This document shows, one piece after another, positions 36,281-47,077 of a stretch of 64,000 bases of DNA. Position 1 is the first letter of the stretch; every line of letters starts with the position of its first letter. A program made the translations under genes and the position numbers. The stretch is from Homalodisca vitripennis (taxonomy: Eukaryota > Arthropoda > Insecta > Hemiptera > Cicadellidae). The DNA lies in NCBI RefSeq assembly GCF_021130785.1, contig NC_060214.1:3003001-3067000 (forward strand). Reading direction: 5' to 3'. The notes beneath the pieces were generated by a model that worked only from the letters and a program-made list of their open reading frames with translations, searched no databases and had not been told where the DNA came from.

Positions 36281-36406
36281 CTGGATTATACGTTCATTAT
36301 ACAGCCAAACGTTATTTAAAGGCGCAAAGTTAAGACGTATATTATTTGTATTAAAATAAATATCTGGTTGAACTTGAAGCTTGAGTGACAGACACACTAT
36401 AATAAC

Positions 36407-36789
36407 TTTATTACAGTGGTACATGTAGCCTACTTTATTACAGTGGTACATGTAGCCTACTTTATTACAGTGGTACATGTAGCCTACTTTATTACAGTGG
36501 TACATGTAGCCTACTTTATTACAGTGGCACATGTAGTCTACTTTATTACAGTGGTACATGTAGCCTACTTTATTACAGTGGTACATGTAGCCTACTTTAT
36601 TACAGTGGTACATGTAGCCTACTTTATTACAGTGGTACATGTAGCCTACTTTATTACAGTGGTACATGTAGCCTACTTTATTACAGTGGTACATGTAGCC
36701 TACTTTATGACAGTGGTACATGTAGCCTACTTTATTACAGTGGTACATGTAGCCTACTTTATTACAGTGGTACATATAGCCTACTTTAT
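36407..36789. repeat. 27-bp minisatellite, about 14 copies
   Basis: The unit contains TTTATTACAGTGG and ACATGTAGCCTAC and is exactly 27 bp. One unit has GGCACATGTAGTC and one has TTTATGACAG; the rest are virtually identical. As 27 is a multiple of three, both strands stay open: the plus strand reads VHVAYFITV repeats (36416-36850) and the minus strand reads NKVGYMYHC repeats (36230-36817). Nothing upstream looks like a promoter or an exon, so neither is called as a gene. Confidence 0.96.
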
Positions 36790-36794
36790 ATTTT

Positions 36795-38820
36795 GTGTGG
36801 TTTGGTTCGCAGGACACCTCAGCTTACCAACATTTTTAAATCATCTATAAATTTATAAATACGAGCAGTAATGACCATCATTAAGTCATTTTCATTATTT
36901 ATTAATCGTTACTTGAATATAGTGTTTGTAAAATTATCTTTATTTTTTATTCAACCATAAACTATTCAAACGATTCAGCTGAAACTAGACATGGGCATTC
37001 ATATGGTCCCTGGGATGAATATATGCCCATTCTTATTTCGAAATTCTCTCCGGGCTATGTCCTGCTGGTCTTTAAAGGAGCAACAACATCCCGACTTGGT
37101 TTCTAAAGTTGTGAAATGTTAATTAAAACATCATTTCTTATTTAATCAACTGTTCTGTGTAAACATTGCTTTTTCTCTTTTAAGCCTCAGCTTTAGCTAT
37201 TTCGTCTTCGATGTACACTGGTGTATTTTCAAAGTACACACATTATTTTGTGTATATACATGATTGGCTGTGTATTTGTAAATATTTTCTTGATCAGAAA
37301 AGAGGGAAAATCAGCAACGGAACAAAATATACTAACACTGATGTAAATAAAAATTACCACAAATATACACTTTTTATCATATTTTCTTGATCGTAGAAAG
37401 AAGGAAAACTCAACATTAGCGTTGGAAATATAATTCACACGAACCAGAAGTGCTGATATAGGTGCAAAACCTATGTTTACCCCGCAGGTTCTGGAATAGC
37501 ATTCGTGTAGAAATCGTGTTCAAATCCATACATGGATCATTTTGCTAGACAAGTTTGTATATGTTTTACAAATACTTGCACAATGACGTTTTGTACACTG
37601 GGATCTTCAGAAATTGTAAAATAGTTTTTTATGTTGTAATGTAATCCGGAAAGCCTTAATGTATATACTAGAATTCTTTATTACTGAATAGCTTAAGGAT
37701 ATTTTATTATATTTACACGGCGTACAATATTACTTCTTCAAAACTACTGACTAAGGATGTTTGAAAGAGGACTCATCTTATAATGATACGTGTAAAGTGT
37801 TATATATCTCGAAGGCGAAGGATAGTGGAGAATGGCATCCGATCCATTTCCTGATATATAATCAAAGTTTGAATAATACTCTGAAGTACAAGATACGAAG
37901 TTCTGATCCAATGTAAGCCTACATGTCACCATTGTTGCGAATGGAAATTGGAAATGCACGAAAGAGAGTGTGTCGAGTTGATATAACGACACATTGACTG
38001 AGCAGATGTGACTCAGCTGAGCCAACTGTCACTATCACCACTGTCACACAACACTCACTGTCTCGCACATAGTCTTTACATTTGTCAGGCGTCTTACATC
38101 TAGACGTTCATTGATTTTGCTACAAGTATATACAATACAAGAATTTGTACATATCGGTAGAAATATAAACACGATTTATAATAGGCGTTGGAATTACGTT
38201 AAACCGGATTGTAGAAGATTCTTTTAACATAAAAAAGTGCATCATTAGCATCATATGTCGACTTTATAACGGTTTAATCTGACCTTGCCTTGAAACGGTT
38301 GTTCAGGAAAAAGATTGTTTAATAATTGTATTATATTACAGTAACAACTAGTTTTACTGCTTCAATCACGTGTATTTATGAATAATATCCTTAAATCAAA
38401 ATGTTTTAGTAAATTTAGTTTACTCCTGACACTACATAGCCTTTTTATACTGTTTATATATCACAAATATGTACAGTTCATTTTAACATTATTGATGTTT
38501 ATATACTGCTTCATATAACACAAAATATGATACTTGGCTGTAACAGCTGACACTGTCACGGATTACATATACGGTACATCCTTGTTATATTGGTTTGTAA
38601 ATTGGAGCTAATAACATTAGTACCAGAATTTGAAAAGAAAGCTTATTATTATCTCATCAAGATATCTAGCCAAATCATATTAATAGATCTTATGGTACAC
38701 GAGGACGAATCACATGCTGCATCAAAGTTCAAGTTATCTAATAGCTTGTTAATATAATATTAATATATTTTAAACACTGAAAAACAAAATCGGCAACAAC
38801 ACAATAACAAGGAACTCTTG
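36795..38820. other. AT-rich non-coding stretch with a possible transposon remnant
   Basis: At 36950-37100 the text CAACCATAAACTATTCAAAC, then CATATGGTCCCTGGGATGAA and TATGTCCTGCTGGTC reads like decayed insect transposon non-coding sequence. The family is not identified. The remainder, including the short minus ORF at 37744-38025, shows no recognised product. Confidence 0.4.
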
Positions 38821-38824
38821 GACT

Positions 38825-39446
38825 GTAACCTGACGCTACGAACAACCCCTAACACTCCCTCTGTGGTCTGACGCTACCTACAACCCCTAACTATCTCTTT
38901 TGGCCTGACGCTACCAAACACCCCTAACTCTCTCGTGTGGCCTGACGCTACCTACAACCTCTAGCTCCCATCTACGGCCTGACGTTACCAAAAACCCCTA
39001 ACTCTCCCTCTGTGGCATGACGCTACCGAAAACACCTAACTCTTTCCTATGGCCTGACGCTACCTACAACCCCTAGCTACCTTCTGTGGCCTGACGCTAC
39101 CTACAACCCCTAACTCTCCCTCTATGGCCTGACGCTACCAACAACACCTAACTCTATCCTATGGCCTGACGCTACCTACAACCCCTAGCTACCATCTGTG
39201 GCCTGACGCTACCTACAACCCCTAACTCTCCCTCTGTGGCATGACGCTACCGAAAACATCTAACTCTCTCCTATGGCCTGACGCTACCTACAACCCCTAG
39301 CTACCATCTGTGGCCTGACGCTACCTACAACCCGTAACTCACCCCTGTGGCCTGACGCTACCTACAACCCCTAACTCTCCCCTGTGGCCTGACGCTACCT
39401 ACAACCCCTAGCTACCATCTGTGGCCTGATGCTACCAACAACCCCC
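38825..39446. repeat. 37-38-bp minisatellite, about 17 monomers, with a trimer higher-order pattern
   Basis: Every monomer contains GGC(C/A)TGACGCTACC, then an ACAACCCCTA-like block, then a variable CT-rich tail. In the middle of the array the tails cycle in threes: AACTCT-TCCTAT, then GCTACC-TCTGT, then AACTCTCCCTCT-T. This gives a unit of about 112 bp at about 39010-39340. Edge monomers are more diverged. Confidence 0.93.
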
Positions 39447-39449
39447 TAA

Positions 39450-41640
39450 AGATTATACATGCTTCCAATTCGACATAGTGATCACTGGAGTTATTTAACC
39501 ATTGTGTGTATTGTTGTTACATAATGTGAAAAGAATAATGACCTTAACCACCATTGCCAATATATTTATTATGAATATTATTATACTATTTTATATGTCT
39601 TAAAGTTACAACAGTTATACTTACATCTTGGATATGCTAAATTTAAATTTCTGTGGCCTAAGTAATTGTAAAACTCAAAGTAAACACAAGTATTTATCTC
39701 CTTGAATGTTATTTTTCAATTTAACAACAATAAAATCACTCGCATACCAATATAGCAACACTGAAAACACTTAATGTTTTGTCTCTTGCAAAAAAAACAT
39801 TAACCGCTCCACTCTGACACTTAATTACAGCATTTATTGAAATAAAACGCTGTAATTCGTCGTTTATACAAATCGATTGCAATCTCATGGAATGTATGGC
39901 ACCAGAAACCTCCGACCGGAACAAACTATAATGCCCGTAGGTGTCCACTTTTGACCATAATAAGCTTCTCTCACGTATATACGTGCGGTGTATTCTCTTA
40001 ATCTGTGCATCGGTGCACAAAACACTTTCATTTCAAAACTATATAGAGCCCTAATATTTATTATTACATCATGAGTGTGTTAACCAAAGTCTTAGAACTT
40101 CGATTTTCGGATTCCTCAACGCTGCTCTAGAATATGTTATTAAATCGTTAATCCTGAAATAATGGCGTTATTTCACGATACTTATAATAATATAGTTTCA
40201 CTCTCCGAGTCGATGGTTACAAAACATTGCACTTTCAAATTAAAGCTAAAATGGATTGGAATATTTCCTCGTGTTTATCAGCCAACTCAGGAGTCTTTAG
40301 AATGATTTAAAAGGAATATACCCACCATTTCCCCGTATTAGTCAGAAATTGCGTGCGATTCAGCGTGTATCTATATAACATTAATTTAAATTTTTTCTTT
40401 CAAGTAAAACAATTTATATTTTACAACTAGTGAGTTTCATATAAATTTAAAAAAATCTAAAATCATCTAACAGCATACTTGTTACTCCAGAATTAGTATT
40501 TCTTTTCAGTAGTAATTGGTGAGAGGTGAATTATTTTGTAAAAATAGTAACACAAATAGAGAAAAAGACTTCGCTAAATATCGGCTTGATTAAGCCTAGT
40601 CTAGAGACACCTGAGGTCCTGTCAGTCGGATTATGAAAGTAAGCTGTGTTCTGCCTTGTCCTTGTTCATTTAATAGTTGGAATAACCAAAAATAACCCTA
40701 CATTTCTGGCTAATTTTATATTAATGGTATTAAAGTATTTAGTTATTATAAAATGTAATGAATGAAAACTTCCATTTTATACCCATATAAATAGAACAGA
40801 GATGTCCTGCAGGGAAGAGCAAGGCAACGTCTTTTACACTGAACCGTGTTCCAAGAAGTGTTGTACGGATTTGATGTGTTACTCAGTCACGCACTTTAGT
40901 AACCCACGGAGCAGAATAATCTTTACTTTATCAATGGAATTCTATACCTAATATTGTATCTTCCATAAAACCAGTGCAGTTAGCGTCTTATAGAGTTAGG
41001 GTTGAATGCTTTATTCATGTATGTTGCAAGAACCGGCAATGGAAAGTTGCGAACAGAATTACAAGGACTTTTTATATATATTGATGAAGCTTCTTACCGA
41101 CTTTCATAGTGTGTAATGTCCAGTAAAATCTATTAAGATTTGTCATTACTGTCTCTGCAGTGAATGTTTATACATACGTTAAAGAATTTCTATATATTGA
41201 ATTTTTACTGAGAGACACCGTCCAAAAGAAAGTATTTTAATTCAAAGAATTGAAAGGTTTCTAAATCTAGCTGAATTTTTTATTTCAAATCTAACTAATG
41301 TCTTGAAGTAGTAACACATTTTTATGTTGCCTTTTATAAACAATCACTATATCAGACCATCCAAAAAAACGATTAAAATTGATTTGATGAATAATAGAAT
41401 TTATTCATTGGGAAGTAAAATGTATGTCCTATTTTCATTCAATAGTACAGTGAAGAGTTTCATACTTGGGAGCAATAACGCTCTGTATTAGAGAAACTAC
41501 ACGTAAGGTACATGTTTTGTGCTGTATTATTGGAAATAACCTACGTATTGAGTGAAGCCAGTCAAGTAACAACAGAATCTCTTTGTGTCTTTGCCAAGCA
41601 CAAATAATTTTCAAGCGGTGATAGAATCTGGTATTTCAAT
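39450..41640. other. AT-rich non-coding stretch
   Basis: No supported gene. A 94-codon minus ORF at 39736-40020 has no recognisable motif and is flanked by AT-rich DNA. I keep it unannotated because composition and context give no support. Confidence 0.5.
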
Positions 41641-42600
41641 AACCATAACGGCACGCAGCTGTTGAGGTGATAACATAACAATAGCTCCACAAGAGTCACA
41701 GTATGTGGAATAAAGATTATAAACGTGTACTACGAGTTAAGTTATACCTCAGATCTGACTTCACTTTTCTTATTAAGTCCTAATATTATATGCAGATAGA
41801 AAATTGATTAACACTCAACATTTCTAAATTCATTACTAGTCTACGAAGAACCTTAACGGCATAGCTGTATAGGTGATGACATGAAAATAGCTTTACAAGA
41901 CACGTATTCCCAGATCTGACTTCACTTTTTTATTAAGTCCTAATATTATATGCAGATAGAAGATTGATTAACACTCAACAGTTCTAAATTCATTACTAGT
42001 CTACGAAGAACCTTAACGGCATAGCTGTATAGGTGATGACATGAAAATAGCTTTACAAGACACGTATTCCCAGATCTGACTTCACTTTTTTATTAAGTCC
42101 TAATATTATATGCAGATAGAAGATTGATTAACACTCAACAGTTCTAAATTCATTACTAGTCTACGAAGAACCTTAACGGCATAGCTGTATAGGTGATGAC
42201 ATGAAAATAGCTTTACAAGACACGTATTCCCAGATCTGACTTCACTTTTTTATTAAGTCCTAATATTATATGCAGATAGAAGATTGATTAACACTCAACA
42301 GTTCTAAATTCATTACTAGTCTACGAAGAACCTCAACGGCATAGCTGTATAGGTGATGACATGAAAATAGCTTTACAAGACACGTATTCCCAGATCTGAC
42401 TTCACTTTTTTATTAAGTCCTAATATTATATGCAGATAGAAGATTGATTAACACTCAACAGTTCTAAATTCATTACTAGTCTACGAAGAACCTTAACGGC
42501 ATAGGTGTATAGGTGATAACATGAAAATAGATTTACAAGACTCGCATTCCCAGATCTGACTTCACTTTTTTTATTAAGTCCCAATATTTTTCAGATAATA
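41640..42600. repeat. 160-bp satellite array, about 5.5 copies
   Basis: CAGATCTGACTTCAC starts at 41750, 41911, 42071, 42231, 42391 and 42551, an almost exact 160-bp period. The internal units differ at only a handful of positions (for example CTTAACGG versus CTCAACGG at about 42333). The left partial unit (41640-41750) and the last unit (after 42480) are clearly diverged. The unit contains TTATTAAGTCCTAATATTAT, CTAGTCTACGAAGAACC and GGTGATGACATGAAAATAG. It has no coding potential. Confidence 0.95.
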
Positions 42601-42604
42601 GCAT

Positions 42605-45600
42605 GTTCAACTATTATAACTTTTTAATTCATTACCATGTATAAAAATAAAATACCAATACTTTGAAAAAGAACATTATTTTATAAGTAAGATGACGAAA
42701 GTTTCAGATGAACAATACGTATATGATGAGTTAGAAAGAATTAATTCTCTATTGGCATCAAGTTTTAAAACATCCACTGTAGTTACAAAATTTTTATGTT
42801 TATAGAAAACTCCATTCGAGTTTTTTCTGCACTTAAGCGATTTCTTGGTTACAGTACTGTGCTGATAGATATATTTTCAATCAGTTTAAGACGGAAACAA
42901 ACATAATGTGACTCTCTTCTCAGCAGATAAAGATTTGACAGTTTCAATGCAATTTAACGTACAGACTAAACCACACAGACCATAGAATATATATACTGCC
43001 TAATGCCATCCATTCTACAAGAACTTTCATCAGGTAGCAAAGTATGTGATAATTTTACTTCATGAAACAATTTTCATATTAAATAGGGAGTAGACTTGTA
43101 ATAGTCTTTAAGATAAGTGTTACAAATCAGTTTGACCACAGTTGACGCAAAAAGCATCTGTTGATTCTTTATAGGTTGTTTCCAATACTATAATCAAATC
43201 CATGTTTTATCTCGATCCATTGTAATTTATATTGAGCCTTTAGATTTCATTTAATACATCAGTGAGGGAAGGATCATTCCTTGCTCAGTTCTTTTCTTAC
43301 TTCGAAAGCACATCAATGAACAAAACAAAATTGACGTCATAACATTACAGAGCAAATTTAGGACCAAAGGAATACAATCTTGTATATAAATTATATGTTT
43401 TATTTGTTTTTTTCATGGGCAGATTGTGAAAACATGTTTTGATATAAAAAGGTCTGTTGTTGAATAAAACAAACAGTTATTGTTTGTTTTGTTATGATTG
43501 GAGAGCACAAATCCACGCCTCGTTAAATTTTCGGCTTCTCTAGAATCCTGATTACATATTAAAATGCCTTTCATAAAAGCTTTTTCATCATAATATTTAT
43601 AGTTTTGATCTACTTATAAGCTTCTACTAAAATTTTAATTTGGCTGCATAAAGGAAAATAACTTTTCGACACTAACGATTCATTTATTTATCTGAGAAGT
43701 GAAACCTGCACATTCTATGAAATGGAATAATCCTGTCTCTGTAAAGAAAAGGATTACGTATGCGTAAATACGATTACGTGTGTGGTGTGTGTGTTGTGTG
43801 TTTTGTTCATCTTACCTTGTGAACTAAACATCAGTTTCATGCAGTCTGTTTCCTGTGTAAACATTGCAGCTTGTTCTTTTGTCGGATTATCCGGGTCAAT
43901 GTGTTCTCCTTTTCTTCAGGATTTTATATTAGAAAAATGCTATTAATAGTGTAAGGAAATACATCAGGTTACTATAAACTTGAATGATTCTTAAGCGATT
44001 CTTTTTTTAATTAACTATAAATGCATTTTGGGAGAAGTGAATAAAAAGTAAAACTTTATTCATTATTTTTATTTGAAACAACTACCTCGTTTCCAGTGAG
44101 TAAAAATGAGAGTGCTAACAAAGGGTGGTTGGTATTTGCTGCGGATTCATGTGAATAAAAATTAACAACATAAATTCTATAGTAAATAGTAAATGCTTTG
44201 TATTTGTGTAGCCTGGTGTAAGCTAGACCTCGTTTCTGTTTATTCAGTGTAAGGGCGATTTTACTGAACGTTCGTAAGGTAAGTTTGATCGTGTGCTTCG
44301 GCGTTTTGGTAAGCGACTGTTACATTGAAAAAAGAATGTATTAATTTTGAACAGGGTTTCTGGCTAAAAGTCATAAGATACGAAAATAATCTTTGACACA
44401 AAGAATTTGTAATTGTTTTATGCGCTGTGAGTAATCCAGGATTTTAAGTGGGAGTGATTTTTAAGATCTTGGAATCCACGATTTTTTGGGCCCTATTCAT
44501 TTGAAGTTTTGACTTTTCAATGACTGAATGTTATAAAAAAAGGAAAAATTCTGTCAAATATATGTGGGTGACACTACGCATAATTTCAAATAAAAATTGA
44601 GCTCATCTTAAAGTAAGTGCAACAATATCTACTTTTGATGAACTTAGATTTAGAATACGACAGACATATTTACATTTTAGTTTAACAGCTACCTTGAACG
44701 AAACCAAGATTGAAGGCCTACTCAAAGAAGTTTCCTGGATTAAATTTTAATTGAAATTTAGCATGGGATTTTCACGTACACAGATTTTGTGCATAATTTG
44801 GCATTTATACACTGAGACATGTATCCAAATATTGCCCATCTCAGTTGCTGATCACGAAGTATTAAGGACTTACCCACTATATCCTAGCGTAGCTTTGTGG
44901 GGTGGGTGTGCAGACATATATTTTTCTCGGACGTTTAATCTTAAAAAACCCTCGGTATAATTTCAAAACTGCAACTTAAACAGCTATGCAGATCAGCATT
45001 GCCCCAGTTCTATATTTTGAGGGCGTTCCTTTTCGTTAAAGACAAAGACAAAGTGCAATCCTATAAGAGGTAGCGACATACCTAATGAAAATAGAGGCAG
45101 GGATAACTGCCGCATTGGGAGACACAAAACGGTAAGCTTATGAACGTTTGCCTTCTCAATTCTCAATATGTCAACAAACTGCCTTATTCAACAAAAATGC
45201 TGCATTTCCCAAGGCATTTAAAGACTTGTATAAGAATCCCATTGATTTCAAAGCATTCTACAGTAAAGATGAGTTTATGACTCACGCTAGGGAGACCACG
45301 TGATCGGTTGACACGTCTGGCGAATGTACAAATTATATGTATGAATTAAATTTAAATGTATTGAATAAAAGCATAATGTTAGAATGTAATTACATACGCA
45401 GTTGCGATAAAGTGTATGTGTTTTATACGCAATATAAAATATTATTATTATTGTATAAGAACTCTTCACACCAACTTATATCTCGATCATCACAGATTCT
45501 TGTTAACTTATTGTGGGGTTAACTAATACTCAATGATGCAATTAACGGAAAAATTCCTCGTAAAGGCATTCTACAAACTGTACGGTTAGATTACGCCAAC

Positions 45601-47077
45601 TGTAAAGCCATCCTAAAATACCGTAAATATTCTTCTTTTCTTATAGGTTGCAAAACAAATTTTTAGTAATAAGTTTTAAGAAAGATAAGAAAGGCAATGA
45701 ATGGCCGTAATACATAATAACAAAAACAATTATTCGAGGCATAAAACTGTTTACGTGATGGAAGCCCCAAGTACATGATTTGTTCATGGACTAAAGCTTC
45801 TGTCATAGGAAAGAAACACTCAGTAAAACGTATTGAATTATGTAACGCTTGTTAAAAAGATCCTTTTATTGTAAAGAAAACGTTTCTTACTCGTCCTTCC
45901 AACTTGAATTGAAAAGGAAGATGTAGGAATTAAACGAGTAAAAGCATAGATTTTAACAACCGAGTCAAACCTTTAAAACCTTGCTGTATTCAAAGAATGC
46001 ACCTTCGCTTTTGGTGTGTAATTTCTGGCGCAAGGTCTCTCTGTGAGATTTTACTCTAAAAGCAGACTTTATGGCTGTAATTTCTAAAGATACAATTACT
46101 ACTATTCTTTTTAAAGGTTTATTTGCAAAGCATTTCTTTATACATACAGATTGCATACAATATAGATTGATTAAGTATATTTCAAAGGAGGAGTAATTTT
46201 TGTACGATTTAAATTAAATATTAGTAAAAATCATTAATAATTTTATAACAAAAGTATTAACTGCCTTTTTCTTCATCTTCATATTTTGGACTTTCGGGAA
46301 TTTTGTTCCGTCCTGAATCTTGATTTTAAGAATTTATTCTAATCAAATATATAAATAGTGCTAAATATATTCTATTTCACATAGCGACTTTGCGATGAAA
46401 CAGCATTGAAGCAAGCTCGCCCATTACGCAGGCCACAAGTAAAGAGCATTGCGACCTTGATTTTAAACACCGCACCGTGAACTACATCCATTCTTGCAAT
46501 TACAGAATAAAGTACCAAGTCCTTCATCGGGAGCTACTGTAACTGGTGGTAATACTGTTGTCATTGGAGCAAAAAACTCATTTTGGAACACACAATCTCA
46601 TTCCTGGAGTTCCTAATCATGGCCAAAAACATTCTGAAACTTGGCAATAGACCTACATGTTGCACTTGTGGTGGAGGGTTAGATTACTGAACGGACAGGT
46701 TTTGGCAATTATTTAGATTTAAAGAACTAAATGTGTAATAGATGATCGGCACTATCCTCATATTTTGGTGCCTTGTATATTGTTAGTAAGATTTGAATTC
46801 CATTTTTGTATAAATGTTGGACAGGGCACTTTTCTTGTAAAAGAACTTCAGCTAGTTCGTAACAATTGGAAGTTTTTTAGTGATTTTATGAAAGATTTAG
46901 TTAAATTACATCGATGAATGAATTTAAAAAATAAAATATGTTTTTTAAACGGGTTATTTATAAAAACTTTAGGAAGAATAGAGTGTTTTGCCATTGCTTT
47001 TACCAACTTCTTTTAAAAATAAATTTTTTTCTTGATGTCATTGGATACGTTCAATAATATACTTAAAATATGTATAC
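42605..47077. other. AT-rich non-coding stretch
   Basis: A GT-rich microsatellite lies at about 43780-43800. At 46617-46918 a decayed coding-like trace is noted (listed separately). Otherwise the short ORFs (44751-44960, 45337-45522, 45965-46156) carry no recognised domain. Confidence 0.5.
46617..46918 (+). pseudogene. Possible remnant of a LINE ORF2 C-terminus
   Basis: One plus frame reads ILKLGNRPTCCTCGGGLDY up to a stop at about 46687. A second frame then reads DDRHYPHILVPCILLVRFEF and ends WKFFSDFMKDLVKLHR before a stop at 46916. The order C-x2-C, then H-x4-C, then a helical tail with W and F fits the zinc-knuckle C-termini of LINE ORF2 proteins, as in LINE A at 3178. Two frames are needed and no RT is found upstream, so the call is tentative. 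Confidence 0.3.

Noticed and set aside
36230..36850. Repetitive ORFs of 195 (minus) and 144 (plus) codons
   Set aside because: They are translations of the 27-bp minisatellite. The minus ORF also runs into the TA/CA microsatellite.
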